From assembly GCA_963698435.1 (NCBI GenBank), contig CAVOQV010000018.1, forward strand, positions 248,001-312,000: a stretch of DNA of 64,000 bases, written 5' to 3'. Source of the stretch: Sva-07 sp963698435. Its GTDB lineage: Bacteria; Actinomycetota; Acidimicrobiia; Acidimicrobiales; Ilumatobacteraceae. The position numbers and the translations under genes were made by a program. The notes under the pieces were generated by a model that had not been told where the DNA came from, did not search any database, and worked only from the letters and a program-made list of their open reading frames with translations. Of the stretch, positions 8,088 to 15,911 are shown piece by piece (within the stretch, counting starts at the first letter, position 1; each line of letters begins with the position of its first letter).

Positions 8088-9062
8088 ATGCTGGCCACGA
8101 TCCTGGGTTCGATCCCCAGCCCGTCGTTCAACTCGATCGACATCGGACCCTTCAGCCTGAACATGTACGGGCTGATGATCGCGCTGGGCGTGGTCGCCGC
8201 CGTCTGGCTGTTCGGGCGTCGACTCGAAGAGCGCGAGATCGGCACCCGCGATGACGCCAGCTCGATCGCGATCTGGGCCGTCCTCGCAGGGGTCATCGGG
8301 GCACGGCTCTATCACGTCGCCACCGATTGGGATCTGTTCGCCGACGATCTCGGCCGTATCCCACAGATCTGGAAGGGCGGCCTGGGCATTCCGGGCGGCC
8401 TGCTGCTCGGCGTCCCCGTCGGTCTGTACATGGCCAAACGGCGCGGCATCCCGCTGGCGGCCGCCGCGACCTGTGCAGCCCCCGCCATCCCGCTCGCCCA
8501 GGCGATCGGACGATGGGGGAACTACTTCAACCAGGAGCTGTACGGCCGCCCCACCGATCTGCCGTGGGCGCTCGAGATCGACGGTCAGCATCTCGACGCC
8601 ACCATCTACGCCGCCGGGACCACCTTCCATCCGACGTTCTTGTACGAGTCGCTGTGGAGCCTCGGCCTCTGCCTGCTGCTCCTCTGGATCGACAAGCGGT
8701 TCCGGCCGGCCCCCGGGCAGCTGTTCGTGATGTACATCATCGGCTACGGGATCGGGCGATTCTGGGTGGAGGGCCTGCGCGTCGACCGCGCCGACGAGAT
8801 CCTCGGGCTGCGCTGGAATCAGTGGGTGTCACTGATGGCCATCGCCGGGGGAGCGGCGGTGCTCGCGTGGATGCGGCGCCATCCGATCGCCGAGCCGGTC
8901 ACCGGTGTCGCCCTCGACGAGGCCGCTGAGCACGACGTGGACGACGTGGACGACGTGAACCGGTCGATCGACGTGGACGACTCGATCGACGTGGACGACT
9001 CGATCGACGTGGACGAGTCGATCGATGATTCCCGGAGCTCAGGCGGGGAGCCGAGCGCCTGA
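8088..9062 (+). CDS. lgt: Prolipoprotein diacylglyceryl transferase with acidic repeat tail
   Basis: About 324 residues. Seven hydrophobic segments and the Lgt signatures 'GRWGNYFNQELYG' and 'HPTFLYES' identify the membrane enzyme that transfers diacylglycerol from phosphatidylglycerol to the lipobox cysteine. ATG 8088 is preferred; in-frame TTG 8073 would overlap the esterase stop. After the last membrane helix comes a tail of about 40 residues made of Asp/Ser/Val repeats, encoded by three direct 18-bp repeats. The last 24 bases overlap the convergent ABC ATPase gene. Confidence 0.92.
   Translation: MLATILGSIPSPSFNSIDIGPFSLNMYGLMIALGVVAAVWLFGRRLEEREIGTRDDASSIAIWAVLAGVIGARLYHVATDWDLFADDLGRIPQIWKGGLGIPGGLLLGVPVGLYMAKRRGIPLAAAATCAAPAIPLAQAIGRWGNYFNQELYGRPTDLPWALEIDGQHLDATIYAAGTTFHPTFLYESLWSLGLCLLLLWIDKRFRPAPGQLFVMYIIGYGIGRFWVEGLRVDRADEILGLRWNQWVSLMAIAGGAAVLAWMRRHPIAEPVTGVALDEAAEHDVDDVDDVNRSIDVDDSIDVDDSIDVDESIDDSRSSGGEPSA
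8964..9017 (+). repeat. Three tandem 18-bp repeats in the lgt tail
   Basis: TCGATCGACGTGGACGAC at 8964-8981 and 8982-8999, and a third copy with one change at 9000-9017. Each encodes SIDVDD/E. A shorter GACGTG-rich run precedes them at about 8935-8960. Being multiples of three they keep the frame and could expand or contract. Confidence 0.85.
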
Positions 9063-10112
9063 CTTCGTATCGAACAGGTGGAGCTTGTCCGGTCTCGGCA
9101 CCAAGCTCACCTTGTCGCCGGCGCCGAGTGGGCTGAGTCCGTCGGTCCGAGCGACGATCTCGGTGTCGGTGCCGTCGGCGACGCAGTAAAGGAAGGCTTC
9201 CGAGCCCAACTCCTCGACGAAGGAGACCGTGGCGTCCAGGCCCCCGTCGTCGCGGATCTCGAAGTCGTTCGGCCGCACCCCGACGGTGACAGCGGCCGAC
9301 GTGAGCGCTTCGAGCTGATCGGGAGTGAGTGGGACGCCCAACGAGCCGTACACGGCGTTCGCGCCCGAGGTGGTCGACGGCAACAGGTTCATCCCCGGCG
9401 ACCCGATGAACCCGGCGACGAACTGGTTCACCGGGTTCGTGAACAGTTCGCGTGGGGACGCGCACTGCTGGAGGACCCCGTCGTTCATCACCGCGACGCG
9501 ATCGCCCATCGTCATCGCCTCGGTCTGGTCGTGGGTGACGTACACCGTGGTGACACCGAGTTCGCGCTGCAACGCCGCGATCTGGGTGCGGGTCTGGACG
9601 CGGAGTTTCGCGTCGAGGTTCGACAGCGGTTCGTCCATCAGGAACACCTGTGGCTCACGAACGATCGCGCGTCCCATGGCGACCCGCTGACGTTGTCCAC
9701 CCGAGAGCTTGGCCGGCTTGCGGTCGAGCAGATCCTCGAGATCGAGGATGCGGGCGGCCTCCTCGATCCGTGTCCGCCGCTCCTTCTTGTTCATCTTCTT
9801 GACCCTGAGATGGAATCCGATGTTGTCGGCCACGGTCATGTGCGGATACAGCGCGTACGACTGGAAGACCATCGCGATGTCGCGGTTCTTGGGCGCGACG
9901 TCGGTGACCTCTCGGTCACCGATCAGGATGTGGCCGTCGTCGACGGGCTCGAGGCCCGCGAGCATCCGCAGCGTCGTTGATTTCCCGCAGCCCGACGGGC
10001 CGACCAGGACGAGGAACTCGCCGTCGCGGATCTCGAGGTCGAGAGCGTCGACAGCCGGTGCATCGGTGCCGGGGTAGGTCCGGCTCGCATGCTGGAACGT
10101 GACGGTGGCCAA
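9039..10112 (-). CDS. Sugar ABC transporter ATP-binding protein (MsmK/UgpC/MalK type), without permease genes
   Basis: 357 residues. Walker A GPSGCGKST, signature LSGGQRQR, Walker B 'VFLMDEPLSNLDAKLR', H-loop in 'VTHDQTEA', then a C-terminal TOBE/MalK regulatory domain ('VGVRPNDFEI'). This is the CUT1 carbohydrate importer ATPase. TTG at 10112 is chosen because AGGAG stands six bases upstream. No permease or binding-protein gene is adjacent, so it may energise several sugar transporters, as MsmK does. It is divergent from an alpha-galactosidase. Confidence 0.9.
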   Translation of the reverse strand: MATVTFQHASRTYPGTDAPAVDALDLEIRDGEFLVLVGPSGCGKSTTLRMLAGLEPVDDGHILIGDREVTDVAPKNRDIAMVFQSYALYPHMTVADNIGFHLRVKKMNKKERRTRIEEAARILDLEDLLDRKPAKLSGGQRQRVAMGRAIVREPQVFLMDEPLSNLDAKLRVQTRTQIAALQRELGVTTVYVTHDQTEAMTMGDRVAVMNDGVLQQCASPRELFTNPVNQFVAGFIGSPGMNLLPSTTSGANAVYGSLGVPLTPDQLEALTSAAVTVGVRPNDFEIRDDGGLDATVSFVEELGSEAFLYCVADGTDTEIVARTDGLSPLGAGDKVSLVPRPDKLHLFDTKSGARLPA

Positions 10113-10210
10113 GCGGAGCTCCTGGTGTCGTGGGACGTGGCGCGTCCCGTGGCGCCCACCATCATGGCCGCTGTGCCGCGCTCCCACAGAGCTCTTGGCG
10201 CCAGCCCGTT

Positions 10211-10313
10211 GCGATGAGCGAAAGGCGCGTGTGTGGTCGGTTCGCTCATCGCGGGGTGGGTTTCGAGGGTTGCGATGAGCGAAAGGCGCGTGTGTGGTCG
10301 GTTCGCTCATCGC
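10211..10313. repeat. Paired 42-nt palindromes (pair 1, copies A and B)
   Basis: Copies at 10211-10252 and 10272-10313. Each is GCGATGAGCGAA, an 18-base loop AGGCGCGTGTGTGGTCGG, then the exact reverse complement TTCGCTCATCGC. The two copies are identical and separated by 19 G-rich bases (GGGGTGGGTTTCGAGGGTT). They fill the gap between the divergent ABC ATPase and alpha-galactosidase genes. The same element recurs at 39309-39411 and 40086-40188. Any short frame through it is not a gene. Confidence 0.9.
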
Positions 10314-10406
10314 GGGGTGGGTTGAGTGGCTCGGTCTCCGTGAGGAAGAGAGTCCGTCGACGCGTCCAAGCGGTGCTGCCCCGGCTCGCCATGTGAAACT
10401 GCGTCG

Positions 10407-12515
10407 GTGCCACAGCTCGTCCACCTCCGCGGCGCCACGTTCGACCTCGTCGTCGACGTCGCGCCAGCGACGCCGACCATCGTGCACTGGGGCAGGGACC
10501 TGGGCGTCGCCCCGAATCTCGATGCGCTCGACGCAGTGCTCGGCCGTCCCGCCGTCGCCGGGGCGCTGGACACGGTCGCCCCCGTCAGCATCGTTCCTCT
10601 GCACGCCGAGGGTTTCGTCGGGCGTCCCGGCCTCGTCGGCCGCCGTGGCGGTGGTCGCGACTGGGCCCCGCGATTCGTGCCGACTTCGCACCACGTCGCC
10701 GGCGACGCACTCACCGTCGAGTCGCTGGACGAGGTCGCTGGTCTCGCACTGACGACGGAGATCTCGGTCGGCGATGTCATCCGGGTGCGGGTGACGATCG
10801 GCAACGTCGGCGAGCGCCGCTACTCGCTCGACGCGCTCACGGTGAGCCTGCCGCTTCCCGACAGCGCCGACGAACTGCTCGGGTTCGAGGGCCGTTGGGC
10901 CCGCGAGTTCCAACCTCGGCGCACGCCATGGTCCCACGGCGCAGTCGTCTCGGAACATGTCCGTGGCCGGACCTCGCACGAACACGTCCCGCTGCTGTTC
11001 GCGGGGCGATCGGGTTTCGGCGAGTGGGACGGTGACGTGCACGGCGTCCACCTTGCCTGGAGCGGCAATCACACCATGCTCGCCGAGCGCCTTGCGGACG
11101 GGCGCCGATACCTGCAGGCCGGCGAGCTGTTGCATCCCGGCGAGGTCGTGCTCGAGCGCGGCGAGTCGTACACGACCCCAGACGTCGTCGGGGTCTACTC
11201 GTCGGATGGACTGACGCCGGCCACCTGGGGCTTCCACCGAGCCGTCCGGTCGAGTCCGTCGCATCCCGTGACGCCGCGGCCGGTGCTGTTGAACACCTGG
11301 GAGGCGGTCTACTTCCGGCACGACCTCGAGACCCTTCGCGAGTTGGCCGATGTCGCCGCTGAGGTCGGCATCGAACGGTTCGTGCTCGATGACGGCTGGT
11401 TCGGGTCGCGTCGCGACGACACGTCGGGTCTCGGTGACTGGTGGGTGTCACCCGAGGTGTACCCCGAAGGTCTGGCGCCGCTGATCGAGCACGTGACCCG
11501 TCTCGGCATGGAGTTCGGGATCTGGGTCGAGCCGGAGATGGTCAATCCCGACAGCGATCTGTTCCGTGCCCACCCCGACTGGGCCCTCACCACCGAGGGG
11601 TACGAACCGGTGCTCGGCCGGAACCAACTCGTGCTCGACCTCGGTCGGCCGGACGCCTTTGCCCATGTCCTCGGTCTCCTCGACACGGTCCTGACCGACC
11701 ACGACATCGGCTTCGTCAAGTGGGACATGAACCGCGACCACGTGCAGGGCTCGGGCGTGCGTGGAGCGCCGGGCACGCATGCGCAGACGAGGGCACTGTA
11801 CGCGCTGCTCGACGAGCTGCGCCTCCGACACCCGGACGTCGAGTTCGAGTCGTGCGCGAGCGGTGGAGGCCGCGTCGACCACGAGATCCTCCGCCGGGTC
11901 GAACGCGTCTGGACCAGCGACTGCAATGACGCGCTCGAACGTCAGACGATCCAGCGTGGTGCATCGATGCTGATCCCACCCGAGGTGATGGGCGCGCACA
12001 TCGGACCCAACCGGGCCCACACGACGGGACGTGTGCACACCCTCGCGTTCCGCGCCGCAACGGCGCTCTTCGGCCACCTCGGCGTCGAATGGAACGTCGC
12101 TCGTCTCGACGACGCCCGACGCGCTGCGCTCGCCCGAGCCATCGCCGTCCACAAGCGGTTCCGCCCGCTGCTGCACAGCGGTGACGTGGTGCGCTTCGAC
12201 ACCGAGCCGGCGTACTGCGCCCATGGCGTCTATGCGGCGGATCGATCGGAGGCGTTGGTGTCGTTCGCCCAACTTGCGACCGCGTCGAGCCTGACGCCTC
12301 CGGCGCTGCGGTTGTCCGGCCTCGACCCCGACGCGCGGTACCGCATCGAACACGTCGCACTGCCGGACGAGCGTTGGGGAATGGCGCTCACGCAGCCGTC
12401 ATGGTTGACCGACGGGGTCGAGTTGACCGGTCGTCAACTCGCGACGCACGGCATCCGGCCACCGGTGCTGCATCCGGAATCGGCGGTACTGATCGCTCTT
12501 GTCCGCCAGCACTGA
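10407..12515 (+). CDS. Alpha-galactosidase, GH36 family
   Basis: 702 residues, the usual GH36 length: N-terminal beta-sandwich, then a TIM barrel ('VLLNTWEAVYF', 'DDGWFGSR'), the nucleophile Asp of 'KWDMNR' at about residue 440 and the acid/base Asp in 'WTSDCNDALERQ' at about 505, then a C-terminal beta domain. It should release alpha-1,6-linked galactose from raffinose, melibiose or galactosyl-glycerol compounds. No signal peptide, so it is cytosolic. GTG at 10407 has no strong ribosome site. Divergent from a lone sugar-ABC ATPase. Confidence 0.93.
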   Translation: MPQLVHLRGATFDLVVDVAPATPTIVHWGRDLGVAPNLDALDAVLGRPAVAGALDTVAPVSIVPLHAEGFVGRPGLVGRRGGGRDWAPRFVPTSHHVAGDALTVESLDEVAGLALTTEISVGDVIRVRVTIGNVGERRYSLDALTVSLPLPDSADELLGFEGRWAREFQPRRTPWSHGAVVSEHVRGRTSHEHVPLLFAGRSGFGEWDGDVHGVHLAWSGNHTMLAERLADGRRYLQAGELLHPGEVVLERGESYTTPDVVGVYSSDGLTPATWGFHRAVRSSPSHPVTPRPVLLNTWEAVYFRHDLETLRELADVAAEVGIERFVLDDGWFGSRRDDTSGLGDWWVSPEVYPEGLAPLIEHVTRLGMEFGIWVEPEMVNPDSDLFRAHPDWALTTEGYEPVLGRNQLVLDLGRPDAFAHVLGLLDTVLTDHDIGFVKWDMNRDHVQGSGVRGAPGTHAQTRALYALLDELRLRHPDVEFESCASGGGRVDHEILRRVERVWTSDCNDALERQTIQRGASMLIPPEVMGAHIGPNRAHTTGRVHTLAFRAATALFGHLGVEWNVARLDDARRAALARAIAVHKRFRPLLHSGDVVRFDTEPAYCAHGVYAADRSEALVSFAQLATASSLTPPALRLSGLDPDARYRIEHVALPDERWGMALTQPSWLTDGVELTGRQLATHGIRPPVLHPESAVLIALVRQH

Positions 12516-12637
12516 GCTCGTCCTGCCAGCCGGAACACCGTCTGGATGTGTGCGCTGAGCGACTGTCCGGACACGTTGCGAGCCGACGCGAGTACCGTTG
12601 TGGCTGTGGCGCACCGTCACCGACCCGAGGCCACGAC

Positions 12638-13135
12638 GTGACCGAACACAAGCCCACCGGGCTGAGATGGGAGTCGTGGACCGAGAAGCAGATCGAGGAA
12701 GGGCGCCGGGCCGGCCTCTTCGACGGGCTCGACGGTGCGGGCAAGCCGATCGAAGGGCTCGACGGGCCTCACGACGAGGAGTGGTGGATCAAAGCGAAGC
12801 TCCGCCGCGAGAAACTCGACTACCTCCCGCCGACGATCGCCATCAGAGGCGAACGCGATGCGGCGATCGCGGCGGCGCTCGACGCGCGCGACGAGGCGGA
12901 GGCCCGCAGCATCCTGGAGCAGGTCAACGATCGCATCCGCTACGTGAACAGCCACACCGTGTCGGGTCCGCCGTCGACGGTCTGGGTGGTCGATGTCGAC
13001 TCGATCCTGGAACGCCGGCGCCTCGTCGGACCCGAGGAGCCGGCGACCGTGATCTCGGCGAGCGAGTCCGATGGCGCAGCAGTGGCCGCCGCCTCGGTGG
13101 TTCGTGGACGCCGACGATTCCGCTGGTCGAGCTGA
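12638..13135 (+). CDS. DUF1992 domain protein (DnaJ-C28-like)
   Basis: 165 residues. The N-terminal 'TEKQIEEGRRAGLFDGLDGAGKPI' stretch is the DUF1992/DnaJ homologue subfamily C28 motif, followed by an Arg/Glu-rich helix and 'DEAEARSILEQVNDRIRYVN'. The molecular role is not established. GTG at 12638 opens the conserved domain; the longer upstream frame overlaps the galactosidase. It converges on the citrate synthase gene. Confidence 0.78.
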   Translation: MTEHKPTGLRWESWTEKQIEEGRRAGLFDGLDGAGKPIEGLDGPHDEEWWIKAKLRREKLDYLPPTIAIRGERDAAIAAALDARDEAEARSILEQVNDRIRYVNSHTVSGPPSTVWVVDVDSILERRRLVGPEEPATVISASESDGAAVAAASVVRGRRRFRWSS

Positions 13136-13151
13136 CGATGCCGGCGAGTGG

Positions 13152-14300
13152 TCAACGCGGGCGGGCGACGCCGCGGAATCGCAGCGGAGCCTCCTCGAGT
13201 TCCTCGTCGTAGTGGGCGGCCCAGCCCGCGATGCGAGCCACGGCGAACAACGGTGTGTCGGGTTCCATGCCGAGGACCCAGGTGAGCGCTCCCAGAGCGA
13301 GGTCGACGTTGGGTTGAAGAGGAAGTGTGCGGCCGACCTCCTCGACGAGAGCAGCAACGAGAGTGAGCGCGTCCGGTTCGATGGGCCCGATGACGTCCAT
13401 CAGCGGGCCGAACCGAGGGTCGACGCCGCGGTACACCTTGTGGCCGAAGCCAGGGATCTGCTGTCGGGTTGCGCGGAGATCGGCGACCGCCGCATCGGGG
13501 CCCTGCTCGGCGCAACGGTCGAGGAGCCGGTGCACGGAGGCCGATGCCGAGCCGTGCAGCACCCCCTCGATCGAGGCGAGAGCGCTGGCGAATGCGGCGT
13601 ACGGCGTCGTGCGAGTGGATGCGGCGATCCGCACCGCCAACGTGCTCGTTGCGAGCTCGTGGTCCGCGAGCAGGGCCAGGGCGGTGTCGACGGCAACGAC
13701 GACGTCCGACGATGGCCGCTCGATCCACGCGGGTGACAGGCGGAGCGCGAAGCGACCCGTTCGGCGCCGAGATCCGAACAAGGCAGGCGTCACGAGGAGT
13801 AGCCGCCGAGCTGCCGTGGCGGCACCGTCGTCGCGGTGGAGTGCGTCGAGCACGTGGGCCGCGATCGCCAGTCGGCCGATCGCCGTCGCCTCCAGGTCGG
13901 CGACTCGGGTGATGGCCTCGACGTCCGCGGCTTCTGCCTTGGGCCAGGAGGTGCCGGTCGGAGGTTCGGTCGGGACCTTCGCCCAGAGGAGTTCGGCGAT
14001 GTCCTCGAAATGGCGACCCCGGACCAGCTCGACCACGTCGTGGCCGCGGAACTCGAGTGCGGCCTCGTGCAACGTGGTCACGTCGGAGCGAATCTGCACA
14101 TCGATCGTCGGGCGGGGCCCGGGTGCCGACCGGCGGCTCTGGGCGCTCAGGCGTTCCACCTCGTCCCGCTCGAACAGGGAGGTCCTGCCATCGGCGCCGG
14201 TTGTGCGCGCCAGACGTCCGCGACTGACGTAGGCATAGAGGGTCGGCTTGGACACGCCGAGAATCTCGGCGGCTTCGGTCGAGCGGATCAGGGTGCTCAT
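13152..14300 (-). CDS. Citrate synthase-family protein with N-terminal helix-turn-helix domain
   Basis: 382 residues. Residues about 1-55 ('STEAAEILGVSKPTLYAYVSRGRL') are a MerR/excisionase-type DNA-binding domain. The remainder is a citrate synthase fold with 'VLHGSASA' and the signature 'GFGHKVYRGVDPR', and 'PNVDLALGALTWVLGM' near the usual catalytic Asp. It may condense oxaloacetate with an acyl-CoA or sense those ligands. It is divergent from a second citrate synthase, and two palindromes lie between them, so it probably regulates that promoter. ATG 14300. Confidence 0.88.
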   Translation of the reverse strand: MSTLIRSTEAAEILGVSKPTLYAYVSRGRLARTTGADGRTSLFERDEVERLSAQSRRSAPGPRPTIDVQIRSDVTTLHEAALEFRGHDVVELVRGRHFEDIAELLWAKVPTEPPTGTSWPKAEAADVEAITRVADLEATAIGRLAIAAHVLDALHRDDGAATAARRLLLVTPALFGSRRRTGRFALRLSPAWIERPSSDVVVAVDTALALLADHELATSTLAVRIAASTRTTPYAAFASALASIEGVLHGSASASVHRLLDRCAEQGPDAAVADLRATRQQIPGFGHKVYRGVDPRFGPLMDVIGPIEPDALTLVAALVEEVGRTLPLQPNVDLALGALTWVLGMEPDTPLFAVARIAGWAAHYDEELEEAPLRFRGVARPR

Positions 14301-14330
14301 GACCCCAGCGTGGCCGACCTCGTTGATTTC

Positions 14331-14357
14331 GTCAACGTTGATCGAATCAACGTTGAT
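14331..14357. promoter_or_regulatory. Twin palindromic operators between the two citrate synthase genes
   Basis: GTCAACGTTGAT (14331-14342) and ATCAACGTTGAT (14346-14357, a perfect 12-bp palindrome) lie 15 bases apart centre to centre, 31 bases from the HTH-citrate synthase start and 31 bases from the other start. A third half-site-like CGTTGAT lies just upstream at 14321. Probable binding site of the HTH-citrate synthase. Confidence 0.65.
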
Positions 14358-14387
14358 CAGCGGCATCGTTCGACGAACACTGGCGTC

Positions 14388-15512
14388 ATGACACAACTGA
14401 TCGACGTACCTCCCGGACTCAACGGTGTGGTCGCGGCCGACACGGCGATCGGCGCCGTCGACGGAGACCGTGGCTTCTTCCACTACGGCGCCCACGACGC
14501 AACCGAGCTCGCCCGAACGCGGTCGTTCGAGGACGTGTGGTTCCTCGTGCGCAACGGACGCCTTCCGCAGCCCGACGAGTCCGCCGCGTTCCGAACCGAG
14601 ACAGCGGCGCTTCGCCGCATCCCGGCCGAGCTCGAATCGGTGATCGACACCGTCGGTCGATCGGGCGCACCGATGTTGTCGAAACTCCGCTCGGTGCTGT
14701 CGGTCGCGGCCGGCCCGCTCGGGCTGAGCCCCGTGATCGACGTCGATGACGCTGCTCGGCGGGCTCAGACGTTGCGGCTCGCGGCGCTCGTGCCCTCGGT
14801 CCTCGCAGCGCTGCATCGGGTCGGATCGGGCCGCCGGCCCGTCGACCCCGACTCGACGCTCAGCCACGCCGCGGCCTATCTGCACCAGACGGCCGGCGCG
14901 GTGCCGACGCCGGTGTCGGCGCGCGCGGTCGAGCAGTACATGATTCTCACGATCGACCACGGATTCAACGCCTCGACGTTCACCGCCCGGGTGGTCGCCT
15001 CGACCGGAGCGGACCCTGCCGACGCGGTGTGTGCGGCGCTCGGCGCGTTGGCCGGTCCCCTCCACGGCGGTGCGCCCAGCCGTGCGCTCGATGCGCTCGA
15101 CGAGATCGGTTCGGTCGAGGCGGCGGCCGACTGGGTCCGAGGAGAGGTCGCCGCCGGTCGGCGCATCATGGGGTTCGGTCATGCGGTCTACCGGGCGCCG
15201 GACCCCCGATCTGGGCTGTTGAGGGAGGTCGCCGAACGGCTCGGCGGTGAGTTGGTGGACCTCGCAACGGCTGTCGAGGCCGAGATCCTCGTGACGCTCG
15301 CTGAACTCAAGCCCGGCCGCCCGCTGCCGAGCAACGTGGAGTTCTACGCCGGCGTCGTCATGGAGACCGCTGGTCTCCCCCGACCGATGTTCACCCCGAC
15401 CTTCGCCGTCAGCCGCACCGTCGGCTGGTGCGCCCACATCGTGGAGCAGGCGGCCGCCGGCAAGCTCATCCGCCCGTCGTCGCGTTACGTCGGACCACCC
15501 GTGCGAATGTGA
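14388..15512 (+). CDS. Citrate synthase family protein (citrate/2-methylcitrate synthase)
   Basis: 374 residues. Catalytic-region motifs: 'TIDHGFNASTFTARV' (first His), 'GPLHGGAPSRAL', 'GFGHAVYRAPDPR' (second His), and 'LPSNVEFYAGVV', where the usual Asp of NVDFYSG is Glu. It would join acetyl-CoA or propionyl-CoA to oxaloacetate at entry to the TCA or methylcitrate cycle. ATG 14388. Divergent from the HTH-bearing paralogue, which probably controls it. Complete. Confidence 0.88.
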   Translation: MTQLIDVPPGLNGVVAADTAIGAVDGDRGFFHYGAHDATELARTRSFEDVWFLVRNGRLPQPDESAAFRTETAALRRIPAELESVIDTVGRSGAPMLSKLRSVLSVAAGPLGLSPVIDVDDAARRAQTLRLAALVPSVLAALHRVGSGRRPVDPDSTLSHAAAYLHQTAGAVPTPVSARAVEQYMILTIDHGFNASTFTARVVASTGADPADAVCAALGALAGPLHGGAPSRALDALDEIGSVEAAADWVRGEVAAGRRIMGFGHAVYRAPDPRSGLLREVAERLGGELVDLATAVEAEILVTLAELKPGRPLPSNVEFYAGVVMETAGLPRPMFTPTFAVSRTVGWCAHIVEQAAAGKLIRPSSRYVGPPVRM

Positions 15513-15606
15513 ACGGGCACCACCCCGAAACGGCCCGGTGGTGTTGCGTTCGGCGCAGCACCGGTCGGGCTATCCGGAGCGGGTGAGGCAGATAGCGTTG
15601 GGTGTC

Positions 15607-15909
15607 GTGTCCGACCGCATCACTCCAGAGGCAGTCGCCAAGGTGGCCAAGCTCGCTCGGCTGTCACTGAGCGACGACGAACTCCAGCAGGCGACCCATC
15701 AACTGAGCGACATGCTCGATCACTTTGCCGACATCGACGCGCTCGATCTCGACGGCGTCGAGCCGATGACGCACCCCACTCCGATCGCCAACGTCATGCG
15801 CGAGGACATCGAGATGGACTGCCTCGATCGTGATGAGGTGCTCGCCGCTGCGCCCGCTGCCGAGGATGGCCGCTTCAGAGTGCCGCCGATCGTCGGGCTG
15901 GAGGACTGA
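15607..15909 (+). CDS. gatC: Asp-tRNA(Asn)/Glu-tRNA(Gln) amidotransferase subunit C
   Basis: 100 residues with the GatC pattern 'VAKLARLSLSDDELQQATHQLSDMLDHF...LDLDGVEPMTHP'. GatC is the small belt subunit stabilising GatA-GatB. GTG 15607 is chosen over upstream starts because conserved residues begin there. Its TGA is two bases before gatA. First gene of the gatCAB operon, which makes Gln-tRNA(Gln) and/or Asn-tRNA(Asn) by transamidation. Confidence 0.95.
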   Translation: MSDRITPEAVAKVAKLARLSLSDDELQQATHQLSDMLDHFADIDALDLDGVEPMTHPTPIANVMREDIEMDCLDRDEVLAAAPAAEDGRFRVPPIVGLED

Positions 15910-15911
15910 GC

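Noticed and set aside
10211..10313. CRISPR array
   Set aside because: Only two copies per site, palindromic units, a similar 19-base spacer each time, and no cas genes.
10130..10396. Short proteins containing MSERRVCGPFAHRS-like motifs at 10.1, 39.3 and 40.1 kb
   Set aside because: The recurring motif is only the translation of the 42-nt palindromes in several frames; no ribosome sites or protein family.
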